DNA of 64,000 bases from NCBI RefSeq assembly GCF_025685415.1, contig NZ_JAGSYB010000001.1, positions 3,782,001 through 3,846,000 on the forward strand, in the 5' to 3' direction. The notes below the pieces were generated by a model. The model did not search any database, was not told where the DNA came from, and saw only the letters and a list, made by a program, of their open reading frames with translations. Position numbers and translations under genes: made by a program. Shown here piece after piece: positions 34,842 to 48,091 of the stretch (within the stretch, counting starts at the first letter, position 1; every line of letters starts with the position of its first letter). Origin of the DNA: Terriglobus aquaticus (GTDB lineage: Bacteria > Acidobacteriota > Terriglobia > Terriglobales > Acidobacteriaceae).

Positions 34842-36422
34842 GTGGCTATGAAGGATGTGGGCATGGGCGAGTCGACGGTGAGCAGTGCGGAAGTGAAACG
34901 GGCGTTGGAAAGTGTGTTGGCAGCCAGCACGGTGTCCGGCCCCAGCGAAACACCGTGGTACGTGGGCGCACCTCGCCGCAGCGCAAAGATTGTGGCCACG
35001 CTTGGCCCTGCATCGTCCAGCGAGGATGTCTTCCGGCAGCTGATTCGCGCTGGCCTTGACGTAGCGCGGCTGAACTTTTCGCACGGATCACACGAGCAAA
35101 AGGCTGAGCTGATCCAGATGGTGCGTGCCGTCTCGCAGAGCGAGGGCAAGCCGATCTGCCTTTTGGCCGATCTGCAGGGACCCAAGATCCGCACCGGCAA
35201 GCTGGTCGACCACAAGCCAGTAATGCTGGAAGCCGGGCGCACCCTGGTCATCACGCCGCAGCCTATGGAAGGCACCGCCGAAAAGGTGAGCACCACCTTC
35301 ACCACGCTGGCCGAAAATCTGGAGCCGGGTGCTCGCATCCTGCTGAGTGACGGCCTGATCGAGCTGCGTGTCATGGAGGTGCAGGGCAACGGCGACGTGG
35401 TCACCATGGTGATCAACGGAGGCATGCTGGGCGAGAACAAGGGCATCAACCTGCCGGGCATTCCCGTAAAAGTGCCAGCGCTGACGGAAAAGGATGAGGA
35501 GGATCTCGCCTTCATCGCGCAGCAGAACGTGGACGCGATCGCGCTCAGCTTTGTCCGTACCGCAGAGGACATTCGGTACGCCCGCCGCCGCATGCAGGAG
35601 CTGAACTGCAACGCCTGGATCGTCGCAAAGCTGGAAAAGCCTCAGGCCATCGAAAACCTGGAAGAGATCCTGGAAGAGACCGACGGTCTGATGGTCGCGC
35701 GTGGCGACCTGGGCGTGGAGGTGCCGCCGGAGAAGGTGCCGGCCATCCAGAAACACATCATTCGTCGCGCGGCGGCCTACCGCAAGCCCGTGATCACGGC
35801 AACCCAGATGCTGGAGTCGATGATCGAGAACCCGCGGCCCACGCGCGCCGAAGCCAGCGACGTGGCCAACGCCATCTATGACGGCACAGACGCGGTCATG
35901 CTCTCCGCAGAGTCTGCGGCCGGCCGCTACCCGCGCGAGGCGGTCGCCATGATGAGCAAGATCATCATCGAGACGGAAACGCAGATGTCCGTCGACCACG
36001 AGTGGAGCCCGCTCGGCGTTCACCCGGCCCGCGTCGGCAAGCTCAGCATCTCGGAGACCATCTGCGAGTGTATGGCCCATTCGGCTGACGACCTGGAACT
36101 GGCGGCGATTGCCATCTTCACAGAGAGCGGATCGACCGCACGCCTCCTCAGCAAGTACCGCCCGAACGCGCGCATCTTCGCTCTGTCCCCCGTGCCAGAA
36201 GTCATCGGAAAGGCCATGCTGCTGTGGGGCGTGCACCCCATCCTCTGTCAGCGCTTCGATCAGACCGACAAGCTGGTGGAGATGGCGGAAGACATCCTGG
36301 AGAATGCCGGGCACGTGCACAAGGGCCAAATCCTCGGCATCGTCGGCGGAACCACCACCCGCAGCGGCGCGACGAACTTCATGCGGCTGCACAAGGTGGG
36401 CGACATCGCCCGCGGCGAATAG
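34842..36422 (+). CDS. pyk: Pyruvate kinase
   Basis: A protein of up to 526 residues with the full pyruvate kinase fold. It starts SAKIVATLGPASSSEDVF and has ARLNFSHGSHEQ, the active-site region AKLEKPQAIENLEEI and the metal/substrate loop GLMVARGDLGVEV. ATQMLESMIENPRPTRAEASDVANAIYDGTDAVMLS follows, split here by family logic, and then an allosteric C-terminal domain. It makes ATP and pyruvate from phosphoenolpyruvate. The start is uncertain: GTG 34842, ATG 34848, or ATG 34863, the last with AAGG 8 bases upstream. A ~45-residue extra N-terminus precedes the core. Confidence 0.93.
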   Translation: MAMKDVGMGESTVSSAEVKRALESVLAASTVSGPSETPWYVGAPRRSAKIVATLGPASSSEDVFRQLIRAGLDVARLNFSHGSHEQKAELIQMVRAVSQSEGKPICLLADLQGPKIRTGKLVDHKPVMLEAGRTLVITPQPMEGTAEKVSTTFTTLAENLEPGARILLSDGLIELRVMEVQGNGDVVTMVINGGMLGENKGINLPGIPVKVPALTEKDEEDLAFIAQQNVDAIALSFVRTAEDIRYARRRMQELNCNAWIVAKLEKPQAIENLEEILEETDGLMVARGDLGVEVPPEKVPAIQKHIIRRAAAYRKPVITATQMLESMIENPRPTRAEASDVANAIYDGTDAVMLSAESAAGRYPREAVAMMSKIIIETETQMSVDHEWSPLGVHPARVGKLSISETICECMAHSADDLELAAIAIFTESGSTARLLSKYRPNARIFALSPVPEVIGKAMLLWGVHPILCQRFDQTDKLVEMAEDILENAGHVHKGQILGIVGGTTTRSGATNFMRLHKVGDIARGE

Positions 36423-36504
36423 CGACCGCAAAGAGTTTTCGCGCGTTCGGCAGGGCTGACTCCACGGGTGCCTAACGCATCCATGCATGGGAAGGAGTTC
36501 GCCC

Positions 36505-36705
36505 ATGGCCGACATCGCGGAAGATCAGAAGCTGGAAGAGATCGCCACCTCTCAGGACAGCGTGTACGACGCCATCCTCTCCGGGACTGTCGAATCGATG
36601 CAGGACCTGGTCGAGCGCGTAGCGGACACCGGAGCTTCGAGCCTGGACCGCGAAGTGGAGTTTGCCGGGCAGACGTGGACCGTGACGGTGAAGCTGAAGT
36701 CCTAA
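36505..36705 (+). CDS. Small acidic protein of unknown function
   Basis: A 66-residue, acidic, soluble protein (MADIAEDQKLEEIA to TVTVKLKS) with no signal peptide. An AAGGAG ribosome binding site (36491-36496) lies 8 bases before the ATG at 36505, which supports the start over the in-frame ATG at 36487. Predicted short helix followed by two strands. I recognise no family. Confidence 0.6.
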   Translation: MADIAEDQKLEEIATSQDSVYDAILSGTVESMQDLVERVADTGASSLDREVEFAGQTWTVTVKLKS

Positions 36706-36755
36706 GTGCTGAGTGCTGCGCCCGGCTGCCGTGCAGCGCAGCTTGCGTACGGCGC

Positions 36756-37307
36756 CTACGTCGACAGCGTGTTGTGCGGGTACTCCACCGCAAACCTGCG
36801 GGCGAGGGCGGGCACGCCAAACAGAATCCCGCAGACGGCGAGCGTTGAGAGAACGTCGTTCCGGTAGAACGGCAGACCTGCAACATAGCAAGCCGTCAGA
36901 CCCGCAATACTCCGTGCGTACATGGTGCCGGTCGCCCAGACCATGCCATTGCTCAGCAGAAAGAAGCCGGTCGAGGAGAACAGCGCAGCCATGACCACGC
37001 GCAAGAAACTGCTGCGCCGGTACAGCCATGCCGAGGCCGCCAGGCACAGCAGGCCGTACCACAGCCACGTAACTACATAGCCGGAAACGTGGAACGGAAA
37101 GCCGTAGACCCGTGTGGTCAGCACCCAGTCGCTGACTGCAATACCAAGGACGGCGAGACCAACTTGCCACCGGTGAGGCCGGTCCCACCGCGACCCGGCA
37201 AAGAGCAGGCCACCACCCAGTGCGGTCACGCCCCATGCAGCAGTGTGCAAGGCATGCGGCAGAAAGCGGCTGAGGATCGCGAGGATCAAAACGATGATTG
37301 CAGCCAT
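36756..37307 (-). CDS. DUF6580-like multi-pass membrane protein
   Basis: A 183-residue membrane protein with five or six hydrophobic segments. Its sequence pattern (ILSRFLPH near the start, then WALGAL-type segments and VSDWVLTTRVYG) looks like the DUF6580/ECF-substrate-binding-like family, whose fold resembles vitamin-uptake S components. No energising subunit is adjacent. It converges with the 66-residue protein gene and lies 129 bases from the DUF457-type gene upstream. Confidence 0.72.
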   Translation of the reverse strand: MAAIIVLILAILSRFLPHALHTAAWGVTALGGGLLFAGSRWDRPHRWQVGLAVLGIAVSDWVLTTRVYGFPFHVSGYVVTWLWYGLLCLAASAWLYRRSSFLRVVMAALFSSTGFFLLSNGMVWATGTMYARSIAGLTACYVAGLPFYRNDVLSTLAVCGILFGVPALARRFAVEYPHNTLST

Positions 37308-37436
37308 GAAAGTATTGTTCCATAGCGCGCAAGTCTCGGCCGCGCTGAAATGCAGGCTCTTTCGTGAAAGTACGTCGACGGATCCCTGCGCGTTCTCTTC
37401 ATAGAGGCATACCCTGCACCGGAGCGGCGCGGCCTG

Positions 37437-40786
<3,350 letters not shown>

Positions 40787-40796
40787 GGATGGGTGC

Positions 40797-41450
40797 ATGA
40801 GATCAGCGCAGGATCTGTGGTTTCACGCCAAGCGCCACGCGCGCGAACTGGTCGAGGATCAGTGGTTCGATCGCACGCGTCACGTGCACACATCGGGAGA
40901 TGTGCCGCTGCGCCTGGCCGGCATCGCCGATGCAGAAAAGGCGGACAGCGAACTGTATGTGCCCGCGCGTCCGGCGAACATCCGCGAAGCCTTGCGTGCA
41001 GTACCGGTCCGAGATCTTTCGGAATACACCTTCATCGACTTTGGATCGGGCAAGGGGCGCGCGATCTTTGTCGCGGCAGAGATGCCGTTTCAGCGAGTCA
41101 TCGGCGTGGAGTTCTCGGCCAGGCTGCACGAGCAGTCAAGCCGCAATGCGCAGTCCTACCGCTTCCGCGGCAAAACGGGCAGCCACGTTACACCGCTGCA
41201 CCAGAACGCGATGCGCTTCGAGTTCCCGCAGGACCCGCTGGTGATCTACATGTTCAACCCGTTTGGCAGGGCGACCATGCAGGTGGTGCTGGATCGGCTG
41301 GACGCCTCATTGCAGCAGCATCCGCGGCACGTGGTCGTGGTGCTGCTTTGGCCTCGCTGTGGTGACCAGGTGGCGCAGGTGCGCGGCATGCAACAGGTGT
41401 GCGCCACGCGTCGTCATGAAATCTTCGAAGCGTTCGCACCGCATACCTAG
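40797..41450 (+). CDS. Class I SAM-dependent methyltransferase
   Basis: A 217-residue protein with motif I FIDFGSGKGRAIF (79-91) and acidic motif II in GVEFSARLHEQ. An MFNPFG segment stands at the motif IV position, where DPPY or NPP would occur in N-methyltransferases. It begins 10 bases after ligA and is likely cotranscribed with it. Substrate unknown. Confidence 0.83.
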   Translation: MRSAQDLWFHAKRHARELVEDQWFDRTRHVHTSGDVPLRLAGIADAEKADSELYVPARPANIREALRAVPVRDLSEYTFIDFGSGKGRAIFVAAEMPFQRVIGVEFSARLHEQSSRNAQSYRFRGKTGSHVTPLHQNAMRFEFPQDPLVIYMFNPFGRATMQVVLDRLDASLQQHPRHVVVVLLWPRCGDQVAQVRGMQQVCATRRHEIFEAFAPHT

Positions 41451-41461
41451 CGGAACAGGGA

Positions 41462-41794
41462 TTAGCGGTAATCCTCACGCGCAGGCGTGAACACATCGAG
41501 TACTTCGCTCGCCTCACTCGCGCTGGCTTCGTGCTCCACGCCGCCGGGAACCAGCAACGAATCTCCCGCGCGCAGGTCATAGCTTTCGCCCTGCATCGCC
41601 AAACGAATTGCACCGCTCACCACATACACCATCTGCTCGTGCGGATGCGAGTGCCGCTGGCCGACCCAGCCGGCCTCCATGCGGTGGCGCACCAGCATCA
41701 GCGTGTCGCTGGTGCTCATCACCTGCCGTCGCAACCCCGGCTCGGGCGTGCTCATGGTGCTGTCGTTGCTGTGCGTCACCGCGTTCTCCGGCAT
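41462..41794 (-). CDS. Cupin-domain protein
   Basis: A 110-residue single-domain cupin with the metal motif HSHPHEQ (48-54) and the second motif in LVPGGVEHEA. It could be a small dioxygenase, isomerase or sugar/ligand sensor. It starts 2 bases after ddl ends on the same strand, so the pair forms an operon. Converges with the methyltransferase gene. Confidence 0.86.
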   Translation of the reverse strand: MPENAVTHSNDSTMSTPEPGLRRQVMSTSDTLMLVRHRMEAGWVGQRHSHPHEQMVYVVSGAIRLAMQGESYDLRAGDSLLVPGGVEHEASASEASEVLDVFTPAREDYR

Positions 41795-41796
41795 TG

Positions 41797-42987
41797 TTAC
41801 TCCTTGCTGAAACTGGTTTGTTTGCGCTCGGCGTGGCGCTCCAGCGCGAGCTGGATGAGCCGATCAATCAACTCGGCGTACGGTATGCCGCTCGCCTGCC
41901 ACAGCTTGGGATACATGCTGATGGAAGTGAAGCCGGGCATCGTGTTCACCTCGTTCAGGTAGATCTTCGCCGGCTTAGCCGCCTTGCCGGGGGTGCCCGA
42001 TGGGGCTGCTTCCATCAGGAAATCCACTCGCGCCAGGCCGCTCAGGTCGCACGCGCGAAAGGCACGTACGGCCATCTCGCGCATCTGCTTGCTTTCCGCA
42101 CGGCTCAGCTTCGCCGGAATCACCGGCTCGCTGGTGCTGTTGCTGTCGTACTTCGATTCGTAATCGTAGAACTCGCGGTCGGGCACGATCTCGCCCACCA
42201 CGCTGGCAATCGGATCGTCATTGCCCAGCACCGCGATCTCCAGCTCGCGCGCTTTACCGGTGGCGCGAGTCCGGCCCGTGCCGCCGACTCCCTCTTCAAT
42301 CACGATCTTGCGATCGAACTTCGCGGCTTCATTAATCGCGGGCGCGAGTTCCGCGCGCGTCTTCACCTTGCTGATGCCGACCGACGATCCAAGATTGGCC
42401 GGCTTCACGAACACCGGATACTGCAGCCGCTCCTCGACACGCGCCACGCACTTACGCGGGCTGCCCTTCCATTCGCTGCGCAACAGCGTCACGTGCTTCA
42501 CAATGGGCAGACCGGCGGCGGCAAACATCACCTTCATCGCATCCTTATCCATGCCGACTGCGGACCCCAGCACGCCCGAGCCGACATACGCGATGTCCGC
42601 CATCTCCAGCATGCCCTGCACCGTGCCGTCTTCGCCAAAGGTGCCGTGCAGAACGGGAAAGACAACGTCGAGCTTGCCCGTGTCGAGCGACGAGAGTTCG
42701 TCGGCGGCCTCGGTCTCCAGCGCGTTCGCAACGGCAGCGCCTGCTTTCGCGTGCGCCTGCTTACGGCCGGCCTTTGCGGGCAGCGAACCCTGGCTGGACT
42801 CGCCCGCCAGCAGCGCCTGTGCCTTGCCGCCGCTCAGCCACTGGCCGTTCTTGGCGATGCCGATCGGCACCACATCGTACTTCTTGCGATCGATCGCCTC
42901 CAGAATCGAGGCAGCGGAACGCAGCGAAACTTCATGCTCGCCCGAACGCCCGCCAAACACCACACCCACACGCAGCTTTTTTGCCAT
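41797..42987 (-). CDS. ddl: D-alanine--D-alanine ligase
   Basis: A 396-residue ATP-grasp ligase. It opens [19 protein letters not shown] and has the family segment [18 protein letters not shown]. Substrate-strand [14 protein letters not shown] and the C-terminal ARVDFLMEA and [20 protein letters not shown] complete the two Ddl signatures. It joins two D-Ala for peptidoglycan precursors. An extra Ala/Lys-rich insert lies near residues 60-100. Followed at 2 bases by the cupin gene. Confidence 0.94.
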   Translation of the reverse strand: MAKKLRVGVVFGGRSGEHEVSLRSAASILEAIDRKKYDVVPIGIAKNGQWLSGGKAQALLAGESSQGSLPAKAGRKQAHAKAGAAVANALETEAADELSSLDTGKLDVVFPVLHGTFGEDGTVQGMLEMADIAYVGSGVLGSAVGMDKDAMKVMFAAAGLPIVKHVTLLRSEWKGSPRKCVARVEERLQYPVFVKPANLGSSVGISKVKTRAELAPAINEAAKFDRKIVIEEGVGGTGRTRATGKARELEIAVLGNDDPIASVVGEIVPDREFYDYESKYDSNSTSEPVIPAKLSRAESKQMREMAVRAFRACDLSGLARVDFLMEAAPSGTPGKAAKPAKIYLNEVNTMPGFTSISMYPKLWQASGIPYAELIDRLIQLALERHAERKQTSFSKE

Positions 42988-43115
42988 ACCGATTCAGGGT
43001 AGCGGCTTTGTGCGTGCGCACACAGAATCACGGATGAGTCCTGCTCCGCATCGGAACGAACGCGCGAAGCCGGCAGTCAGCGCAAGCGGGTCGGTGGTAT
43101 ACCCATAGCACCGCC

Positions 43116-44954
43116 ATGAGTTCTTCCCGCCGCCAGTTCCTGGTCAGCAGCACGCTTGCCTCGCTCAGCGCAGCAGCTCTGGGCCAAACGCCGCAGGGCG
43201 TTCCCGCACCGCAAACGCAAACCCCTGGCGCAACGCCAGTGCTTGGCGCCGCGCCGCCAACCGGGCCAGAGGTGACGCCGCAGGACTTTGCCGGCGCGGA
43301 AAAGCTGATGCAGGTGCAGATGTCGCCAGCCGAGCGCGCCGAAGCCGCGGGCAACTGGCGCACCAGCATGGCCGGCGTGATCGAACGCCGGATCGGTCCC
43401 CGCAAGGTCCCGCTGGGCGAAACAGACGTGCCGGCAACCATCTGGAGCCCAGCCTCGATGCGGATCGAAGGCGGCGCGCGCTCCGCGTCGCAAGCCTCTG
43501 CATCCGTGGCGACGGACGCCTCGCTCAAGTTCGTGTCGCAGGGCGATGTGCCTGCGCCACCTGCCAGCGATGCCGAGCTCGCCTTCAGCCGCGTGCTTGA
43601 CCTGAGCCGCTGGATTCGCGAACGCAAGCTGACCAGCGAACGTCTGACGCGCGTCTACCTGGCACGGTTGAAGCAGCACGATCCGCAGTTGAAATGCGTC
43701 ATCACGCTCTGCGAGGAGCATGCCCTTCAGCAGGCGCGCGCCGCCGACGCGGAGATCGCGGCCGGCAACTACCGCGGCCCGCTGCACGGCATCCCATACG
43801 GCGCGAAAGACCTGCTGGACACCGCTGGCATCGCCACGACGTGGGGCGCTGATCCGTTTCGCGACCGCGTTCCGAAGACTGATGCGGCAGCGATCCGCCT
43901 GCTGAACGAAGCAGGCGCGGTGCTCGTGGCGAAGCTCTCGCTGGGCGCCCTTGCGCTAAACGACGTCTGGTTCGGCGGCCAGACGAAGAACCCGTGGGTG
44001 CTCGAGGAAGGCGCCTCCGGATCGAGCGCAGGTCCGGCATCCGCAGTCGCCGCGGGTCTGGTCGCCTTCGCCATCGGGTCAGAGACCCAGGGCTCCATCA
44101 TCAGCCCCAGCATGCGCTGCGGCGTGACCGGTTTGCGCCCCACCTTTGGCCGCGTCCCGCGCACCGGCGCCATGACACTGAGCTGGACCTGCGACAAGCT
44201 TGGGCCCATGGCGCGCAGCGTGGAGGACACGGTGCTGGTGCTGGCTGCGCTCAGCGCCTACGACGCAGGCGACGTGGCGAGCGTGTCCGCCCCGCTGAAT
44301 TACGACGGAGCAGACAGCGTCAAAAAGCTGCGCGTTGGCTACTTTCCCAAGTGGATGAACGAAGCGCCCGCGACCGACGTGGATCGCAAGGCACTCGCCT
44401 TGCTCAAGCAGGCCGGCGTGCGAGCCGTGGAGGTCTCGTTGCCGGACTGGCCCTACGATTCGCTGAACGTCATTCTGTTCGCTGAATCCGCCGCAGCCTT
44501 TGAAGAGATCACGCTGGATCACCGCGTCGACCAGTTGCGCATGCAAACGCCGGAGGCGTGGCCCAACACCTTCCGCCAGTCGCGTTTCCTCTCCGCGGTC
44601 GATCTGGTGCAGGCAGACCGTCTGCGTCGCAAGGTCGCGATTGAGATGCGCCGATTGATGCACGAGGTCGACCTGCTGCTGGTGCCCAGCCTGCGCGACG
44701 AGATGATGGTCATCTCCAACTTCACCGGCCACCCCTCGCTCACCGTTCCGGTCGGCTTCGTCGAGATCAGCGAAACCCGATCGGACTGGTTGCCGGAGTC
44801 AGTGCCGGTCGTCAAGCTGAGCCCGCCTCGGCGCGTGCCCTACGGCGTTACGCTGATCGGCCGCCTGTTCGAAGAGGGCCCGATGGCGCGCGTCGGGCAG
44901 ACGCTCGAGGCCGCTGCCAAGGTGCGCGATGCACATCCGGCAGGCTTTGCATGA
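43116..44954 (+). CDS. Exported amidase-signature enzyme (paralogue B)
   Basis: A 612-residue amidase with an RR-containing leader (MSSSRRQFLVSSTLAS) and a Gln/Pro-rich linker. The triad is Lys231 (GIPYGAKDLL), Ser303 (SGSSAGPAS) and Ser327 (SETQGSIIS). It shares long stretches with the amidase at 29784-31664, such as AGAVLVAKLSLGALA and RCGVTGLRPTFG, so the two are duplicates that have diverged. Probably periplasmic; substrate unknown. Its stop overlaps the start of the VWFA gene by four bases (ATGA). Confidence 0.88.
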   Translation: MSSSRRQFLVSSTLASLSAAALGQTPQGVPAPQTQTPGATPVLGAAPPTGPEVTPQDFAGAEKLMQVQMSPAERAEAAGNWRTSMAGVIERRIGPRKVPLGETDVPATIWSPASMRIEGGARSASQASASVATDASLKFVSQGDVPAPPASDAELAFSRVLDLSRWIRERKLTSERLTRVYLARLKQHDPQLKCVITLCEEHALQQARAADAEIAAGNYRGPLHGIPYGAKDLLDTAGIATTWGADPFRDRVPKTDAAAIRLLNEAGAVLVAKLSLGALALNDVWFGGQTKNPWVLEEGASGSSAGPASAVAAGLVAFAIGSETQGSIISPSMRCGVTGLRPTFGRVPRTGAMTLSWTCDKLGPMARSVEDTVLVLAALSAYDAGDVASVSAPLNYDGADSVKKLRVGYFPKWMNEAPATDVDRKALALLKQAGVRAVEVSLPDWPYDSLNVILFAESAAAFEEITLDHRVDQLRMQTPEAWPNTFRQSRFLSAVDLVQADRLRRKVAIEMRRLMHEVDLLLVPSLRDEMMVISNFTGHPSLTVPVGFVEISETRSDWLPESVPVVKLSPPRRVPYGVTLIGRLFEEGPMARVGQTLEAAAKVRDAHPAGFA

Positions 44955-45928
44955 CACGGCTTGCGCGTGCGTTAATCCTCAGCCTGCTCTGTGTCAGAGC
45001 GGGCTGCTCCGTTGCGCAGCAGGCCCCAACCTCCACGGCGAATCCGCAGACCGACGATGCGGTCACGCTTCGCGTCACCACGCGCACCGTCCAGATCGCA
45101 ACCGTCGTGCACGACCGGGCAGGCGTCCCGCAGGAATCGCTGCCCCGCGACGATTTCACGCTCAAAGTGGATGGCAAGGAACAGGTCATCCAGCATTTCT
45201 CCAAGGCCGCCGACCTGCCGCTGACGCTGGCGCTCATCGTCGATGTGAGTGGCAGCCAGCGCACCTTCATCGGCGATGAGTGGCGCGCCAGCGACGTCTT
45301 CTTCCAAAGCATGCTGACCCGTCCGCAGGACCGCGCAACGCTCCTCCAGGTGGACGCGCGTATCCGCATCCTCATGGGCCTGACCAACGCCACCAACCGG
45401 CTCCACCTGGCTCTGACCCAACTGGGGTCTGACACCACGAACAGTGCCGCGACACGCTTGAACGATGCGGTCTTTGCCACCGCCAGGAGCATCTTGGGCC
45501 AGGAGCCCGGCCGCAAGGCCGTCGTTCTGCTGACCGACGGCGGCGAGAACGCCAGCAGAACTAGCTTGGAGCAGGCGATCGAGCAGGCACAGCGCAATAA
45601 CGTCTCCGTCTACGCAGTGGACTACAGCGCTTGGACAGGGCCGGACATGTTGCGAGGCGGCTTCCGCGTGAACGGAATGGGTGACCCGGGGCTGCCGCTG
45701 CTTACGAAGCTGGCACAGACCACCGGCGGACACGTCTACACCGTGTCGCATGCCATGCCGCTGCAAAAGATCTACGAGCAAATCGCAGACGACCTGCGCA
45801 CCGAATACGAACTTGGCTACACGCCGCCACCAGACCTGAAGCCGAACAGCTTCCACAAGCTGGAAGTGCGCACGCGCGACAAGAACCTTGTCGTGCAAGC
45901 CCGAAGCGGCTTCTACGTACAGCCCTAA
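44951..45928 (+). CDS. Secreted VWFA-domain protein coupled to the amidase gene
   Basis: A 325-residue protein with a signal peptide (to about residue 22) and a VWFA domain whose metal-site motif is DVSGS (98-102). The closing motif EYELGYTPPPDLKPNSFHKLEVRTRD is typical of VWFA-related proteins in Acidobacteriota, quoted here only in part. The start overlaps the amidase stop in ATGA. The linkage suggests the two exported proteins act together, as inference. Paralogous to the VWFA gene at 15031-16167. Confidence 0.85.
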   Translation: MTRLARALILSLLCVRAGCSVAQQAPTSTANPQTDDAVTLRVTTRTVQIATVVHDRAGVPQESLPRDDFTLKVDGKEQVIQHFSKAADLPLTLALIVDVSGSQRTFIGDEWRASDVFFQSMLTRPQDRATLLQVDARIRILMGLTNATNRLHLALTQLGSDTTNSAATRLNDAVFATARSILGQEPGRKAVVLLTDGGENASRTSLEQAIEQAQRNNVSVYAVDYSAWTGPDMLRGGFRVNGMGDPGLPLLTKLAQTTGGHVYTVSHAMPLQKIYEQIADDLRTEYELGYTPPPDLKPNSFHKLEVRTRDKNLVVQARSGFYVQP

Positions 45929-45941
45929 CGGCTCTCCGTTA
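45926..45941. terminator. Short hairpin holding both convergent stop codons
   Basis: A 6-bp stem (TAACGG / CCGTTA) with loop CTCT contains the stop codon of the VWFA gene (45926-45928) and that of the ABC-F gene (complement of 45939-45941). It is short and lacks a T-run, so terminator activity is uncertain. Confidence 0.3.
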
Positions 45942-47948
45942 TACGGCCGCGCCTTGCTCTTCCAACTGCGTGGAGAGGTCTTCCCACTCGTGCATTAGCG
46001 CTTCGTGCTGCTTGCGCAGTTGGGCAAGCTCGCTCTGCTGGCGCTGCGACTGATCGGCCGACACGTAGTTGCCCAGCGCTGTCTCCAACGCCAGCATGTG
46101 CTCTTCCATCCGCGGCATCTCTTCCTCCGCAAACCGCACGCGATCCTGCATGGCCTTCAGCTTGATCGGGTTCAGCTTCTTCACCGGCGCTGCGGATGGC
46201 TTCGCGCCGTTGCTGCCAGTGGCAAGGCCCGCACCGTTGCCGCCAGTCGATCCATCCCCATTCGCCACCGCGATCGGCGGCAGCTCGATGGACGGCAGGG
46301 AAGTGCGCTGCATCTCCTTGGCCGCAGCGATCACCTTGTCCGGTCCGCCGCCCTTACGCCACAGGTAGTCCTCATAGTTACCCGGGAACACCTGCACGCC
46401 TCCGTGCTCGCATTCGAATACACGCGTCGCCAGGCCGTCGATGAAGTAGCGGTCGTGCGACACGAACAGCACCGTACCCGTGAAGGCGCGAATCGCCTCC
46501 AGCAGAACGTCCTTCGCGCGCAGGTCCAGGTGGTTCGTCGGTTCGTCCAGCAGGATGAAGTTCGCCGGCGACACCAGCATGCGCGCCAACGCGTAGCGAT
46601 TGCGTTCGCCGCCGCTCAACACGCCCAGCTTCTTGAACACGTCGTCGCCGTTGAACAGGAACGCGCCCAGCAGGTTGCGCAGTTCCACGGTGGGCACCTT
46701 GGGCGCCGCCGAACTGATGTCGTCCAACATCTGCGCATCCGGGTTCAGCACCTTGTATTGGTCCTGCGCGAAGTAGTCGGCCAGCACATTGTGGCCGTAG
46801 CGCACCGTGCCGGTAGTCGGCTCTTCCATCTGGCTCAGCATGCGGATCAGCGTCGACTTACCCGCGCCGTTCGGTCCCACCAGCGCGATGCGGTCGCCGC
46901 GATCGATGGTGAAGTTCACATTGCTCAGAATCTGCTTCGGCTCATAGCGCTTGCCCAGGTTGCTCACCTCGCAAACCAGGCGGCCCGACGCGGGCGGCTG
47001 CGGAAAGCTGAAGTGGATCGTCTCTTCATCCTCCGGCACCTCGATGCGCTCGATCTTCTCCAGCTCCTTGATGCGGCTCTGCACCTGCTTGGCCTTGGTC
47101 GCCTGGTACCGGAAGCGATTGATGAACGCCTCAAGCTGCTCGATGCGGTCGCGCTGGCTCTTGTAATCGCTGGCAAGCTGTTCGCGCCGCGCCGTCTTCT
47201 GCGTCACGTACTTCTCGTACCCACCCGTGTAGAACCACACGCGCTTGTTCCACACCTCCGTGATCTTCGTCACGGTCACATCCAGAAAGTATCGATCGTG
47301 CGAGATCAGGATGAACGCGCGCGGGTACGTGCGCAGGTAGTCCTCCAGCCAGTTGCGCGACTCCAGATCCAGGTGGTTCGTCGGCTCGTCCAGCAGCAGC
47401 AGCGAAGGTTTCTGCAGCAGCAGCTTCGCCAGCGCAATACGCATCTGCCAGCCACCGCTGAACTCCTCCGTCTGCCGCGTCCAGTCCTCACGCGCGAAGC
47501 CCAGACCGCCCAGCACCGCGCCAACTTGCGCATCCAGCGTGTACAGGTCCTGCGCCATCAACTGATCGCTCAGCTCGGAGTAGCGCTCGGCAATGTCGTC
47601 GTACTCCGGCGACTGCGGATCAACGGTACCGAACCGATCGCCCAGCGTCTCCATCTCCGCCTGCATCGCATGTGCTTCCGCAAAGACAGAGAGGCACTCC
47701 TCAAACACCGTCTTGCCGCGCATGGTCAGGCCATCCTGCGGTAGATATCCGATGGTCAGGCCCTTGCTGCGGTTCAACTGCCCGCCGTCCAACTGTTCAA
47801 CGCCGGCCAGCACCTTCAGCAGCGTCGATTTCCCGGTGCCGTTGCCGCCCACCAGGCCGGTGCGCTCATCCGGCGTAATCAGCCAGTTCGCGTCTTCAAA
47901 AAGGAGTTTGTGGCCGAAGCGCTTGGCCCCACCGGCAAGTTGCAGCAT
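45939..47948 (-). CDS. ABC-F family ATP-binding protein (translation factor type)
   Basis: A 669-residue soluble protein with two ABC cassettes. The first has Walker A GGNGTGKS (34-41) and the second GPNGAGKS; both have LSGG/FSGG signatures. An arm-linker rich in Arg/Gln/Lys lies between them, and a C-terminal coiled coil ends it (Glu/Gln/Arg-rich from about 560). This is the Uup/EttA-like layout of ribosome-associated ABC-F factors that rescue stalled ribosomes or give antibiotic resistance. No membrane domain is present. The ATG at 47948 is chosen because the first ABC domain follows. Confidence 0.9.
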   Translation of the reverse strand: MLQLAGGAKRFGHKLLFEDANWLITPDERTGLVGGNGTGKSTLLKVLAGVEQLDGGQLNRSKGLTIGYLPQDGLTMRGKTVFEECLSVFAEAHAMQAEMETLGDRFGTVDPQSPEYDDIAERYSELSDQLMAQDLYTLDAQVGAVLGGLGFAREDWTRQTEEFSGGWQMRIALAKLLLQKPSLLLLDEPTNHLDLESRNWLEDYLRTYPRAFILISHDRYFLDVTVTKITEVWNKRVWFYTGGYEKYVTQKTARREQLASDYKSQRDRIEQLEAFINRFRYQATKAKQVQSRIKELEKIERIEVPEDEETIHFSFPQPPASGRLVCEVSNLGKRYEPKQILSNVNFTIDRGDRIALVGPNGAGKSTLIRMLSQMEEPTTGTVRYGHNVLADYFAQDQYKVLNPDAQMLDDISSAAPKVPTVELRNLLGAFLFNGDDVFKKLGVLSGGERNRYALARMLVSPANFILLDEPTNHLDLRAKDVLLEAIRAFTGTVLFVSHDRYFIDGLATRVFECEHGGVQVFPGNYEDYLWRKGGGPDKVIAAAKEMQRTSLPSIELPPIAVANGDGSTGGNGAGLATGSNGAKPSAAPVKKLNPIKLKAMQDRVRFAEEEMPRMEEHMLALETALGNYVSADQSQRQQSELAQLRKQHEALMHEWEDLSTQLEEQGAAV

Positions 47949-48091
47949 TCTTCTATTTTCGCAGAGCGCGCAACTTACCTCAGCGGTTCCCGTCTGTACA
48001 GGAAGGCGCACCTGCCCGAACCTCTCACCACCAACACATTCCTTTTTTCAGCAGCAGCCGGTCAGGCCGGAAGTTCAGGAGACGTGCCCGT

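Noticed and set aside
46005-47744. 579-codon plus-strand frame
   Set aside because: It is antisense to the ABC-F gene, whose motifs are clear. The plus-strand translation is Arg/Leu/Gln/His-rich without domains.
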